Assembly: GCA_041750975.1 (NCBI GenBank) | Contig: JBGSYN010000009.1 | Location: forward strand, 1 to 64,000 | Source: JBGSYN01 sp041750975 | GTDB taxonomy: Bacteria; Pseudomonadota; Alphaproteobacteria; Geminicoccales; Geminicoccaceae | Direction: 5' to 3' | Length of the DNA: 64,000 nt | Part shown: piece after piece, positions 24,574 through 34,279 of the stretch | Layout of the letters: the number at the start of each line of letters is the position of its first letter | How positions within the stretch are numbered: position 1 is the stretch's first letter | Notes under the pieces: generated by a model | The model's database searches: none | The model's input: the letters and a program-made list of their open reading frames with translations, nothing else | What the model was told of the DNA's origin: nothing | Program-made: the position numbers and the translations under genes

Positions 24574-25905
24574 ATGTTGCGTATGGAGAGTGACGAAGGT
24601 TCGATGGAAGCTGCGGTCGGTACTTCCCATCTCGACGGCGAGGTCCTGGCCGAAAAGCGCCTTCGAACCGGCGACAACCGGGCTTTCGCTGCGGTCATCG
24701 AGGCATTGAGGCGAGCCAGTCGCGGCAAGGAAGACGCACGCATCGATGTCATTCAGAGACTCGATCTGGGCCCACTGAAACGGCATTTCGGCGATTGGGA
24801 CCGGGTCAGCGCCAAGGCCCGCACCATGGTCGATTTCGTGCTCGAGCAAACCACAAGGGCCGGCGATCGCTTCATCTGGTCGGAGGAAGACGAAATCCTA
24901 TTGCTCCGTGCGAATGGATCCCAGGGCTTTTTCGATTATGACGCACAGCGGCTGATCCGCGCCCTGACCGCAAGGCTTTGCGGCACCGCCCGTGCCGACC
25001 GGGCGCCGACCATCCAGAATATTGCCCTCGATTTCGAAGCGGAACTCAAGGACGTGTCGTCTCTCGGCGACCTTCTGGATCGTATCGCCATACATGAAGC
25101 CTGGGGTCCGGACACGGAGTTACGGGATAGGCTCGGCAACAAGGGCCAATTGCGGCTGCGATTCCGACCGACCATCAACTTCCGAAAAGGGCTGATCGGG
25201 GCCTATCAGGCGGTGCCCCATCTCGACTACGTCGATGGCCGCCTCGAGGCGGCAGGCAGCACCATCGCTCAGGGTGAAACCGCAGATTTTGCGGCGAATC
25301 TGGATCGTTGGATACTCAAGGAGATCGACGCTCTCGTCGCCGGCGCTCCTACCTTCGTCCGGGCCGGCATAATTCTGCCGCTGCAGAGCCGAACCATGAT
25401 GTATCGACGCTATCGCGACCCTTATCTCGAAATATGTCGGACCCTATCGCCACTGACCCGCAAGAGACTGGTCTTGCAGCTCCTCAACCTGCCGTTCGGG
25501 ATGCCGCAGTCGAGGATCCGGGATCTTACCACATATCTCGTACCCCATTGCGTCACGATCATTGCCGATCAGTCTCATGGCTTCACGGTGATCGACAATC
25601 TGGCCAATACCGGGGTTCGCATCATCAGTCTCGATGCGGGCGGGACCGGAGACTTCAAGGCGTCGCTCCTCCAACTCCAGGGTCTCGTGATGCGTGCCGA
25701 AGCCGGCAGGCTTCGCAGCTTTGTCTTCAATTCGGATGCCATTCATCTGAGCCATGCCGCCGTCAGGCTCGGCTCGACCTACTTCAACGGCAAGGCGTTG
25801 ATGCCGACGGTCGCCAAACCCGGACGCATTATTCGCATCAAGCCGCGACACTATCTGGGTCGAGAACTGCCAAAGGCTGCGAGGCCAAAATCTCCGACTG
25901 ACTAA
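24574..25905 (+). CDS. Hypothetical protein resembling a degenerate EAL domain
   Basis: A protein of about 443 residues without a confident family match. The C-terminal half follows the order of an EAL domain but without its catalytic residues. RFRPTINFRKGLIGAY stands where xYQPIxxxxxGxxxGxEAL would be; LDRWILKEID matches the following helix; ILPLQSRTM replaces VNLSP; and RLGSTYFNGKALMP resembles the terminal LGxxxxQGYxxxxP. The N-terminal 150 residues are unrecognised and lack membrane helices. It may be a c-di-GMP-independent or c-di-GMP-binding regulator, but this is inference. Candidate starts are ATG 24574, 24583 and 24604; the last has GAAGG close upstream. Confidence 0.6.
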   Translation: MLRMESDEGSMEAAVGTSHLDGEVLAEKRLRTGDNRAFAAVIEALRRASRGKEDARIDVIQRLDLGPLKRHFGDWDRVSAKARTMVDFVLEQTTRAGDRFIWSEEDEILLLRANGSQGFFDYDAQRLIRALTARLCGTARADRAPTIQNIALDFEAELKDVSSLGDLLDRIAIHEAWGPDTELRDRLGNKGQLRLRFRPTINFRKGLIGAYQAVPHLDYVDGRLEAAGSTIAQGETADFAANLDRWILKEIDALVAGAPTFVRAGIILPLQSRTMMYRRYRDPYLEICRTLSPLTRKRLVLQLLNLPFGMPQSRIRDLTTYLVPHCVTIIADQSHGFTVIDNLANTGVRIISLDAGGTGDFKASLLQLQGLVMRAEAGRLRSFVFNSDAIHLSHAAVRLGSTYFNGKALMPTVAKPGRIIRIKPRHYLGRELPKAARPKSPTD

Positions 25906-25935
25906 CCGTTGGAGGGGCGGAACCGGATCGACTAC

Positions 25936-26613
25936 TCAGGTCATCGCGACCGAAATCCGGCCGATGCCGTCGATCCCCGCCGTCATCCTGTCACCGGTGC
26001 TCACCGGCCCCACTCCGGCCGGCGTTCCGGTGAATATGAGGTCGCCCGGCAACAGCACATCCAGAGCGGAGAGGTGCCCGATGATCTCCTCGACCGACCA
26101 GATCATCGCCGCAAGATCCCCGTCCTGACGCGGCTTGTCATTCACCTCGAGCCAGATCCTGCCGGCTCTCGGATGGCCGACCTTGGCCGGCGACACCAGC
26201 GATCCGATGGGTGCGCTTCCGACGAAGGATTTGGACAAGTACCAGGGACGGGCCTGCTTCTTGGCGATGGACTGCATGTCGCGCCGCGTCAGATCGATGC
26301 CCACGGCATAACCCGCGATGATATCGGCGACGCGCTCCGGCGCTACGTCGCGGGCAATTTCGCCGATAGCCACGACCAGCTCGACCTCATGGTGAAGGTC
26401 CTCTGTGGCCGGCGGATAGCCGACCGATTCGCCGGTGACGAGAGCTTCCGGCGCCTTGCCGAAGAAAAATGGCGGCTCCCGGTCGTCATGTCCCATTTCC
26501 CGCGCATGCTCGGCATAGTTGCGGCCGACGCAGAAAACGCGGCGAACGCGAAAACGGTCTTCACTGCCCTCGATCGGAACCAGACCCAGCGCATCGAGGT
26601 CGTTTCTATCCAT
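25936..26613 (-). CDS. Fumarylacetoacetate hydrolase family protein
   Basis: A 225-residue FAH-superfamily enzyme. Typical residues are FCVGRNYAEHAREMG, FFFGKAPEALV, the metal-binding LHHEVELVVAIG, and the C-terminal GDLIFTGTPAGVGPV. It is most like fumarylpyruvate hydrolase and acylpyruvase members that cleave C-C bonds in aromatic-ring degradation products. No other ring-cleavage genes are near, so the substrate is uncertain; housekeeping oxaloacetate decarboxylase activity is also possible. The ATG at 26613 is preceded by AAGGA about nine bases upstream. Confidence 0.85.
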   Translation of the reverse strand: MDRNDLDALGLVPIEGSEDRFRVRRVFCVGRNYAEHAREMGHDDREPPFFFGKAPEALVTGESVGYPPATEDLHHEVELVVAIGEIARDVAPERVADIIAGYAVGIDLTRRDMQSIAKKQARPWYLSKSFVGSAPIGSLVSPAKVGHPRAGRIWLEVNDKPRQDGDLAAMIWSVEEIIGHLSALDVLLPGDLIFTGTPAGVGPVSTGDRMTAGIDGIGRISVAMT

Positions 26614-26758
26614 GACATTTTTTCCTTGTTCTAGCGATTGACGAGAATGGCTCCAGGCATCGGACGTGGCATTAGGGCTCATTCCTGCAAAGAGTGCGCA
26701 GATAGGCTGGGTCGGTGCCAGGTCCGTGCCGCAGCCTTGGCGTGAAATCGATCGGGTG

Positions 26759-27451
26759 TCACGCGCTCTCGAACCATGCCGGAACGCTGTCCAGCGAAGA
26801 GAGCGTGAGCTCGGGTCCGCCCGGCAGCCGGTCCGCAACCGCACCGCGCCGATTGACCCAGAACGCCCGAAAGCCGAAGCTCGATGCTCCGTGAATATCC
26901 CAGGAATTCGAGGAAAAGAAAGCGACCCTGGCAGCCGGAACCTCGAGCTCAAGCGTCGCGAGCGCGTAGACCTCCGGTGCCGGCTTGAACACGCCGACGC
27001 TGTCGGCCGAGAGGATGGCATCCAGCCGGTTGGTCAGGCCGGCGGCCCCGAAGGCGGCATCGAGCATGGCACGGGACCCGTTGGAGAGAACCGCCGAACG
27101 GATGCCTGCAGCCTCGAGGCGGGCCAGTGTGCCTGCCACTTCGGGATAGGGCTTGAGGACGCGATAGGCTTCGAGCAGACGTTCGCGCAGGCCGGCATCC
27201 TCGATGCCCAGATGGTCCATCGCATAATCGAGAGCTTCACCCGTGACCTGCCAGAAATCGGCATGGCGCTGCATGAGGCTTCGAAGCCAGGTGTATTCGA
27301 GCTGGGCGACCCGCCAAACCTCGATCAGCTTGTCGGCCTTGTCGCCGAGAGCTTCGACCTCGCCCTTCGCCGCACTGCCGAAATCGAGCAGCGTGCCATA
27401 AGCGTCGAAGACACAAGCTTCGATCGCCTCGGCGCCCTCGGGCTTTGTCAT
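26759..27451 (-). CDS. Haloacid dehalogenase, type II
   Basis: A 230-residue HAD-superfamily hydrolase of the (S)-2-haloacid dehalogenase group. Motif I is VFDAYGTLLDF with the nucleophilic Asp, followed by the LSNGS motif II, KPAPEVY motif III with its Lys, and FFSSNSWDIHGA, a dehalogenase hallmark with the SSNxWD signature. It should remove halide from short 2-haloacids such as L-2-chloropropionate, giving the D-hydroxy acid. The start at 27451 follows GGAGAAG; an ATG six codons upstream is an alternative. Confidence 0.87.
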   Translation of the reverse strand: MTKPEGAEAIEACVFDAYGTLLDFGSAAKGEVEALGDKADKLIEVWRVAQLEYTWLRSLMQRHADFWQVTGEALDYAMDHLGIEDAGLRERLLEAYRVLKPYPEVAGTLARLEAAGIRSAVLSNGSRAMLDAAFGAAGLTNRLDAILSADSVGVFKPAPEVYALATLELEVPAARVAFFSSNSWDIHGASSFGFRAFWVNRRGAVADRLPGGPELTLSSLDSVPAWFESA

Positions 27452-27512
27452 CCGGCTTCTCCAAACCATAGCTGGACGACATCATAGGGGCGATGAGGTC
27501 CGATGGCGAGGC

Positions 27513-29561
27513 TCAGGCGGAGTTGTTTGGCCGCAGATCGGGTGCCGGAACCGGTTTGATCGGACCGTTATCGGGCACGAACGAGAGATTGCCTCTGGGA
27601 TATCGCTCAAGGAGTGCCCGATAGACCGGAATCCCTTCGGTGACACGCTGCACATAGTTTCTGGTCTCATCGAAGGGGATGCGTTCGATCCAGTCGATCC
27701 AGCCAAAGCGATCCTCGCCATCGAACGGGCCCAATACCCGCAGCCATTGCCTGACGCGACTAGGCCCCGCATTATAGGCGGCAATCGCCAGCACCGTGTT
27801 GCCGCCGAAGCCGTCGATCAGACTGTCGATATAGGTCCGTCCGAGCCTTACATTGAACGTCGGATCGATGATGAGGCGATTGCCTTCGATCGTTTCACCG
27901 ATCGCACCGGCAAGGGCGCTGCCGGTCGGCGGAATAATCTGCATCAGCCCGAGAGCCCCGGAATGGCTCTTGGCGTTGGGATTGAACAGGCTTTCCTGAC
28001 GCGCGATCGCCAGGGCCAGAGCGGGCTCCGCAGGGAGTTGGTCGTCGACGAGCGGCGGAAACGAGGGAATCGGAAAGCTCGCCAGATAGGGCAGCTCGCC
28101 GCTCGACGCTTGGCGCCGCACTTGGCCTGTCAGAATATCCGGCCGGCCACAACGCTCGGCGAGACCTGTCAGATCGGCGAGCGCCCGGCCCCGCTCGACA
28201 TACGAGGCAAGGTGATGACCGGCAAATGTCTGGGCTTCATCGGCGGCCCCGAATTTACATAATGCCATCGCCATTGCGAGCGACCTCGGCGCCGGTTCCG
28301 GTTCGTTCGGTGTGTCTTGCGGCATCGTCCCATCGAGCCACTTCATTGATGCCGGCAAGGCGAACTCGCGTTCGAGTTCAGCCAGGGCCTGCTGGCCATA
28401 GAACGTAGTAGGATATCCTGCTGCCCGCTCGAACCACAAATCCGCTGCCGCTTCATCGCCCACGTCAAGTGCCGCCCGACCGCGCCAATAAGCGCCACGA
28501 GAGAGGCTGATCGGGGATCGGACATTGGCCCAAAGGGCTTCGAAATGAGTGGCGGCGGTTTCCGGTCGATCGAGAAAACGTAGAGCCATCCAGCCGGCGA
28601 GCCATTCCGCTTCGGCGAAATTAACCCCTTCTTCCTGGCCATGACCGGCCGCCAGCCGATAAGCAATGGCAAAATCGCCGGCTTCGATCCGATCGCGAAT
28701 GTGCCATTGCCGTTCGCGCCAGAAAAGGCCGGCGCCTCGGCCCGGATCGTGGGCTTCCTCCAGCAAAGCACGGGCCTCGTCATTGCGGTTCTTGAGACGA
28801 CGCCAGCGGCTTCGTTCGAAGATCAGCCCCGGATGGTCGCGTAGGTCCGACGGAACCCTGCGGATTGCATAGTCGACCCCGGGTCGAAGCTGCCGGAGGT
28901 CGACCCGCGCTTGGGCCAGCGCTCTTTGTCCGTCGTCGACCAAGGGGAACATCCGTTTCGCCGAATCTTCCCGGCCTTGCCAAGTCAGCCGGTCGAGCCG
29001 GTCGATGTGGTCCTGCTTCGAAAGATATTGGCGAAACAGGGACAGGAAGAAGCGTTGGTCGCCGCGCGCAAAATCGTCCTCGACCCAGATCCGGCGCGCC
29101 AATTCAGCCGCTTTCTCCGATTCGCCGGCAGCCTCGAATGCCCGCGCGAGGCTGATGCGGCCTTCGGTCGTCTGAGGCTCATGATCCTTGAACAGACCGA
29201 GATGAACCGGTGCCACGATCGACGGGTCGAGCAGGCTTTCGGCGCGTTTTCTGATGCGGTCGGTCGAGGGCCAATCCGATCCTGTTTCCAGATAGTCGAG
29301 ATAATTGGCGAGATCGAGACCGGAATCATCGTCGGCAAGGCGTTTCCAGCGCATGAAGCGGATCAGTAGCGTGTTCTCGGTCTCGGCGATGGTCGCTTCA
29401 GCTTCATCCCACTGGCTATCTTCGGCCATGGCGAGGGCGCGATCCAGCAACGCGGTCGTGCGCAGACGCTCGGCCTGATCGACCGCTTCCGCGGAGACAT
29501 CGCTCATGCAGGCGACGAGGGCGAGCAGGAACGTTAGCAATCCGCGAATGGCAATCTGCAC
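27513..29561 (-). CDS. slt: Soluble lytic murein transglycosylase
   Basis: A protein of about 682 residues that cleaves peptidoglycan glycan strands to anhydromuropeptides. A signal peptide is seen after a GTG start (QIAIRGLLTFLLALVACMSD then VSA cleavage site). A long helical-repeat region precedes the C-terminal SLT domain with the catalytic Glu in ALAIARQESLFNP, GALGLMQIIPPTG and the AIAAYNAGPSRV motif. The family is typically 650-750 residues. The GTG start is inferred from the signal peptide; the frame is open 38 codons further. It is divergent from dapA. Confidence 0.87.
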   Translation of the reverse strand: MQIAIRGLLTFLLALVACMSDVSAEAVDQAERLRTTALLDRALAMAEDSQWDEAEATIAETENTLLIRFMRWKRLADDDSGLDLANYLDYLETGSDWPSTDRIRKRAESLLDPSIVAPVHLGLFKDHEPQTTEGRISLARAFEAAGESEKAAELARRIWVEDDFARGDQRFFLSLFRQYLSKQDHIDRLDRLTWQGREDSAKRMFPLVDDGQRALAQARVDLRQLRPGVDYAIRRVPSDLRDHPGLIFERSRWRRLKNRNDEARALLEEAHDPGRGAGLFWRERQWHIRDRIEAGDFAIAYRLAAGHGQEEGVNFAEAEWLAGWMALRFLDRPETAATHFEALWANVRSPISLSRGAYWRGRAALDVGDEAAADLWFERAAGYPTTFYGQQALAELEREFALPASMKWLDGTMPQDTPNEPEPAPRSLAMAMALCKFGAADEAQTFAGHHLASYVERGRALADLTGLAERCGRPDILTGQVRRQASSGELPYLASFPIPSFPPLVDDQLPAEPALALAIARQESLFNPNAKSHSGALGLMQIIPPTGSALAGAIGETIEGNRLIIDPTFNVRLGRTYIDSLIDGFGGNTVLAIAAYNAGPSRVRQWLRVLGPFDGEDRFGWIDWIERIPFDETRNYVQRVTEGIPVYRALLERYPRGNLSFVPDNGPIKPVPAPDLRPNNSA

Positions 29562-29815
29562 CAGATGGAATTCCCAATTGGTTCTTGGACAACTAAAGAT
29601 ACCAATTGAACCGAAATGGTGCGAGTCACACCCTTTCAATCGGAGATGTGAAAGCGTGGGGATTCGAGGGCTCATCTTGCTGCCGGTCGAGCCCGAAGTT
29701 ATTGTCTCCGGATTATCTTTAGCTCACTGAAACGACCCTGCGACGTCAGTGCTCGCGTGGAGGCGATGAAATGCAAATCTTAGCGGCCCAAACCGGGAAC
29801 AATGGAGCGAGGCCC

Positions 29816-30691
29816 ATGTTTCGGGGTTCGATCGTGGCGTTGGTGACACCGTTTCGCGATGGAAAGATAGACGAGCCGGCACTGGAAGCGCTGATCGAGT
29901 GGCATCTTGATTCGGGAACTGACGGCTTCGTGCCGGTCGGCACGACCGGCGAGAGCCCGACCCTGAGCCATGATGAGCATCGGCGGGTCGTCGAGATGAC
30001 GCTCTCGACCGTTGCCGGCCGCGCCCCGGTCATTGCCGGCACCGGCTCGAACTCGACCCGGGAAGCCATCGCGTTGACGCGTCACGCCAAGGAAGCCGGG
30101 GCCGATGCCGCCCTGATCGTGACGCCCTATTACAACAAGCCGACCCAGGCCGGCCTCTTCGCCCATTACAAAGCGATCCATGACGCGGTCGACATTCCGA
30201 TCATCATCTACAATATCCCGCCCCGGAGCGTGATCGACATGCAGCCGGCGACGATGGCGCGGCTCGGCGAATTGCACAACATCATCGGCGTCAAGGATGC
30301 CTGCAACGACATTGCGAGGCCGCTCGAGACCCGGGCCCGTCTTGGCGAGAATTTCTGCCAGCTATCGGGCGAGGATGCCAATGTCGTGGCGTTCATGGCC
30401 CATGGCGGCCATGGTTGCATCTCCGTCACCGCCAATGTCGCCCCGGCGCTTTCCGCGGCCCTGCACGACGCCTGGATCGCCGGCGATCATGCCGAGGCTT
30501 TGCGGATCCACCAGTTGCTGCTGCCGATCCACCAGGCGCTCTTTTGCGAATCCTCGCCGGCACCGGCGAAATATGCCCTGAGCCGGCTCGGACGGTGCCG
30601 CGCCGAAGTCCGGCTGCCCTTGGTCGAAATCGCGGGAGAATCCAAGGCCAGGGTCGACGCGGCGATGAAATCTGCGGGACTTCTTGATTGA
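29816..30691 (+). CDS. dapA: 4-hydroxy-tetrahydrodipicolinate synthase
   Basis: A 291-residue TIM-barrel aldolase condensing pyruvate and aspartate semialdehyde in lysine and diaminopimelate synthesis. Motifs: VGTTGESPTLSHDEH, the catalytic Tyr in VTPYYNKPTQ, and the Schiff-base Lys in IIGVKDAC. The ATG at 29816 gives normal length and follows GGAGCGAGG; a more upstream ATG at 29771 would add 15 unmatched residues. The stop overlaps the TTG start of smpB by 4 bp. Confidence 0.94.
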   Translation: MFRGSIVALVTPFRDGKIDEPALEALIEWHLDSGTDGFVPVGTTGESPTLSHDEHRRVVEMTLSTVAGRAPVIAGTGSNSTREAIALTRHAKEAGADAALIVTPYYNKPTQAGLFAHYKAIHDAVDIPIIIYNIPPRSVIDMQPATMARLGELHNIIGVKDACNDIARPLETRARLGENFCQLSGEDANVVAFMAHGGHGCISVTANVAPALSAALHDAWIAGDHAEALRIHQLLLPIHQALFCESSPAPAKYALSRLGRCRAEVRLPLVEIAGESKARVDAAMKSAGLLD

Positions 30692-31167
30692 CGGACAAGC
30701 CGCAGCCATCCGGCCGTTCGATTGCGCGCAATCGGCGAGCCTTTCATGATTATTTCATCGATGAGCGGATCGAGGCGGGCGTCATGCTCGTGGGCACCGA
30801 GGTCAAGTCGCTGCGCGAGGGGCGGGCGACCATCGCCGAAGCCCATGCCGGCCCCATGGAAGGCGAGCTGTTTCTGTTCAACGTCTATATCCCGGAGTTT
30901 CATGGCGGCAATCGCTTCAATCACGAGACCCGCCGGCCGCGCAAACTGCTGCTGCGAAAACGCGAAGTGGCGCGGCTGTTCGGGGCTCTGAAGCGCAAGG
31001 GCATGACGCTCGTGCCCTTGTCGCTCTATTTCAACCGCCGCGGCTACGCCAAGGTCGAGCTGGGATTGGCGCGCGGCAAGAAGCTTCACGACAAGCGTGC
31101 CGCGACCAAGGACAGGGATTGGCAGCGCGAAAAACAAAGGCTGCTGCGACACAGCGCCGACACCTAG
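30688..31167 (+). CDS. smpB: SsrA (tmRNA)-binding protein
   Basis: A 159-residue partner of tmRNA in rescue of stalled ribosomes. Family motifs include RRAFHDYFIDERIEAGV, GTEVKSLREGRA, NVYIPEF and a basic C-terminal tail (KRAATKDRDWQREKQRLLR) that enters the mRNA channel. The likely start is TTG at 30688 in a 4-bp overlap with dapA, meaning translational coupling. No tmRNA gene was seen in the window. Confidence 0.93.
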   Translation: MTDKPQPSGRSIARNRRAFHDYFIDERIEAGVMLVGTEVKSLREGRATIAEAHAGPMEGELFLFNVYIPEFHGGNRFNHETRRPRKLLLRKREVARLFGALKRKGMTLVPLSLYFNRRGYAKVELGLARGKKLHDKRAATKDRDWQREKQRLLRHSADT

Positions 31168-31292
31168 AACCGCCCGCGGATGCCCCCGTTTGCGGCGCGG
31201 CAGCAGCCGGCATTTACGGTTCCTTAAGGCAAACCGACTACCACCGAACCTGCGTCGTGCACGAATTTTCATGAAATGGGATCGGCCCAGGG

Positions 31293-32171
31293 ATGCTCGC
31301 AATTGTCGGCATCATTGTCGTGTTTGTCATGGTCTTCGGTGGCTTTGCTTTGGCCGGCGGCAAATTCGGCATCATTTTTCATGCCTTGCCGTTCGAGATG
31401 ATGATCATCGGCGGTGCCGCTGTCGGAACCTTCATGATTTCCAACGGCGGAACCATCGCCAAAGGGGCCTTGGGCGACATGAAACGCGTTTTCGCCGGTG
31501 CCTATTGGAAGAAAGGCGATTATCGCGATCTGCTCTCGCTGATGTTCATGATCATCAAGCTCTTGAAGACCAAGGGCGTCTTGGCGCTCGAGCCGCATGT
31601 CGACAATCCGCACGAAAGCTCGCTTTTCGCCAAATACCCGAAGATCCGGAAAGATCACCACGCGCTCGAATTTATTGCCGATACGCTGCGTATGATGACG
31701 ATGAGCATGGACGATCCCTACCAGATCGAAGACTGCATGCAGCGGCAGATCAAAAAGCATCATCATGAGATGGCGATCCGGGCCGAAGCTGTGCAACGCG
31801 TCGCCGACGCCCTGCCGGCATTGGGCATCGTTGCGGCCGTGCTCGGTGTCGTGAAGACCATGGCCTCGATCGATCAGCCTGTCGAAATCCTGGGCGGAAT
31901 GATCGGCGGCGCCTTGGTTGGAACATTCCTCGGGGTCTTTCTGGCATACGGTTTCTGCGGACCGATCGCCGCCAAGATGTCGCAAACCTACGACGAAGAC
32001 GGCCAGTTCTACGCGATCATCCGGGATTGCCTGGTGGCCTATCTGCAGGGCCATTCAGCACCCGTTGCCGTCGAGCTGGCCCGGGGCAATGTGCCGACCG
32101 CATTGCAGCCGAATTTCCACGAGATGGACGATGTCCTTGCCAACCTGCCGAGCGATCCGCTTGCGGCTTGA
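31293..32171 (+). CDS. motA: Flagellar motor stator protein
   Basis: A 292-residue four-helix inner-membrane protein that with MotB forms the proton-driven flagellar stator. Helices are near residues 2-20, 30-50, about 170-190 and 200-225. The cytoplasmic loop carries conserved charged residues, and PALGIVAAVLGVVKTM and GALVGTFLGVFLAYGF are classic MotA sequences. motB follows after 128 bp. No other flagellar gene is in the window, so the stator genes stand apart from the main flagellar cluster. Confidence 0.94.
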   Translation: MLAIVGIIVVFVMVFGGFALAGGKFGIIFHALPFEMMIIGGAAVGTFMISNGGTIAKGALGDMKRVFAGAYWKKGDYRDLLSLMFMIIKLLKTKGVLALEPHVDNPHESSLFAKYPKIRKDHHALEFIADTLRMMTMSMDDPYQIEDCMQRQIKKHHHEMAIRAEAVQRVADALPALGIVAAVLGVVKTMASIDQPVEILGGMIGGALVGTFLGVFLAYGFCGPIAAKMSQTYDEDGQFYAIIRDCLVAYLQGHSAPVAVELARGNVPTALQPNFHEMDDVLANLPSDPLAA

Positions 32172-32299
32172 GCGGGATTTTCGGCGCTGGGTCAAAACTT
32201 CACGGCAATTGGCCGGAACCCTCGATCGCGCGCTGGCACGTTCGGGCATCTGCTGTCCCATGGAATGCAGGCCATTCGTCCGCATGATTCCGGTCAATC

Positions 32300-33541
32300 A
32301 TGGCTAGGGACAACACCCGTCCGATCATCATCCGGAAGGTCATCGAGGAGAGCCATGGCGGCCACCATGGCGGCGCCTGGAAGGTCGCCTATGCCGATTT
32401 CGTCACGGCGATGATGGCCTTTTTTCTGTTGCTTTGGCTGATCAGCTCGGCCTCGGAGGATACCAAGAAGGGGCTGTCCGAGTATTTCAGCGATTTGGAC
32501 GAGAACCGGGTCGACAAGGCGGCGGTGGAAGGTGTGTTCACGGGAACGACCATCCTCGACGGCCAATCCCTGTTCCAAATACCGGCACCGCCTTTCTCGG
32601 AAGCCGGTATTCCCGTGATCCAGAATATGCCGAGCGCCGAGATCGCGACGGTTGATTCGTGGGAGGCTATTCAGGGCTCCGATGCGGCCCTCGATGCGAC
32701 TTTGAGCGATGCGGAGTTCGAGCGTGAGCGTCAGCGCCGCGAGCAGGAACAGTTCGAGGAGGCCAAATCGGCCATACTCAAAAACCTTATGGGCTCAGCG
32801 GAGCTCGCCAAGTTTAAGGACAGCCTGATCATCAAGCCGACGCCCGAGGGGCTGCGGATCGAACTCATCGATCAAGCCGGCGTCGCGATGTTTCCCCTGG
32901 GCAGCGATCGAATGTTCGACCACACGCGGCAATTGCTCGAGGTCGTGGTCCAGGCCATTGCCGATCTGCCGCAGAAGGTGTCGATCGAAGGGCACACCGA
33001 TGCGCATCCCTTTGCCGACGGTGCTGCCTACGACAATTGGAGCCTGTCGACCGACCGTGCTCATGCAACGCGCCGTCAGCTGTTGCGGACGGGATTGAAC
33101 GCCGGCCGGATTGCCGAAGTGGTTGGTAAGGGCGATGCGGACTTGCTGCTGCCCGAGGCGCCGCATGACCCACGCAATCGACGTATTTCCGTTGTCCTGC
33201 TGCGCGCCCATGCCGGTGCCAAGCCGGACGCGGTGCAGCCAAGCGGGGCGCCGCCGAGCCCAGATCGGCAAGGTGAGGCGCGAACGGACGCGACATCGCT
33301 TCCTCACAGCCTGACCGGACCCTATGCGCCGATCGCCGGCCAATCATATCGAGGGCAACAACGTAGGGATCGGCCTGCAACGGAGCTGTCCGCGGACGCA
33401 TCGGCGAATCGGCCCCGGCGAGGCATTGCGTCAGAAGCGCCCTTCTCCTCGCTCGTGGAGGATCCGTGGTCGCCTCCTTCCGACGAGGACGATTTCTTCA
33501 TCACGACCGATCCGATGCCTACGACCGGCGATCTTCCCTAA
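32300..33541 (+). CDS. motB: Flagellar motor stator protein
   Basis: A 413-residue stator protein with one membrane helix (AYADFVTAMMAFFLLLWLIS) containing the proton-binding Asp33, a plug/linker region, and a C-terminal OmpA-like peptidoglycan-binding domain with VSIEGHTDAHPF and NRRISVVLLR. The final 100 residues are a Pro/Ser/Asp-rich low-complexity tail longer than in most MotB proteins. It pairs with the preceding motA. Confidence 0.93.
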   Translation: MARDNTRPIIIRKVIEESHGGHHGGAWKVAYADFVTAMMAFFLLLWLISSASEDTKKGLSEYFSDLDENRVDKAAVEGVFTGTTILDGQSLFQIPAPPFSEAGIPVIQNMPSAEIATVDSWEAIQGSDAALDATLSDAEFERERQRREQEQFEEAKSAILKNLMGSAELAKFKDSLIIKPTPEGLRIELIDQAGVAMFPLGSDRMFDHTRQLLEVVVQAIADLPQKVSIEGHTDAHPFADGAAYDNWSLSTDRAHATRRQLLRTGLNAGRIAEVVGKGDADLLLPEAPHDPRNRRISVVLLRAHAGAKPDAVQPSGAPPSPDRQGEARTDATSLPHSLTGPYAPIAGQSYRGQQRRDRPATELSADASANRPRRGIASEAPFSSLVEDPWSPPSDEDDFFITTDPMPTTGDLP

Positions 33542-34279
33542 ACTGGCGGCATTATCGATGGTCGACCGGCTTTTTTCATTTTCGAGGCGAAGGGGTCATG
33601 TCGTCATGACGTGGCGTGATTCCCGAACGCCCCGTTGTGCAACTTCTTCGGCCCCCTCCAGGCGAACCGGTTGTCGCCGGACGGACATTTCGTTCCATGC
33701 ATCGGCTGCCTTCATATGACGTGCGAACTCGAAGCGCCGGGAAGCGCCAGTATGATTGGTCGGTCATGGGCAATGCACAGCCGAGCCATTGCCGGACCTT
33801 CGACACATACTCGATCGTCCGATCGCGTCCCGAATGTGCTGGGGGTTCGGCTCATTCTGCCCTGGTGTGTCTGGTTCAAAATTCGTTTTGCGAGGATCAG
33901 CCCGGGCTTGCGGTGCATGCAGCTGATTCGAATAGTGCTGTGGGTTGATGGCTTTAAAGCCTTGGCACCATACAGCAACTTTGGCGACTCCCGGCAATTT
34001 TTCGTTCGTTGAAGGTCCTACGCTTGCAGCAGGGTGGTCCTTGGGGCCCGATAAAGCATGTCTCGGTGAGCTTGAATTGTGGCGTCGTATTCGGCATGAC
34101 CAATTTTCAGCGTGCAGGCTCGATACATCAACGGGCCTGAAGCCGTCGACACCGCCACACGAACCAGCAGCCGGCAAATTGCCGCCTGGGTCCGGCGGTA
34201 TCTGTAGGGCGGACACCGGGCGAGGAGTTGGTCGGTTCAGCATGATTGATCCATCCATCACACGATTGTCTCACGACCG
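33542..34279. other. 738-bp gene desert, no recognisable feature
   Basis: Between motB and the alpha/beta hydrolase gene I see no coding sequence I can support. Several overlapping open frames exist on both strands (for example 33764-34261 minus, 165 codons) but their amino-acid composition, rich in Pro, Ser, His and Arg without hydrophobic pattern, does not look like protein. Base composition is less GC-rich and less codon-structured than the neighbours. It may hold decayed DNA, a long leader or an unrecognised RNA. Confidence 0.4.

Noticed and set aside
33764..34261. 165-codon minus-strand frame in the gene desert
   Set aside because: Composition rich in Pro, Ser, His and Arg, no hydrophobic pattern, no ribosome binding site and no family resemblance.
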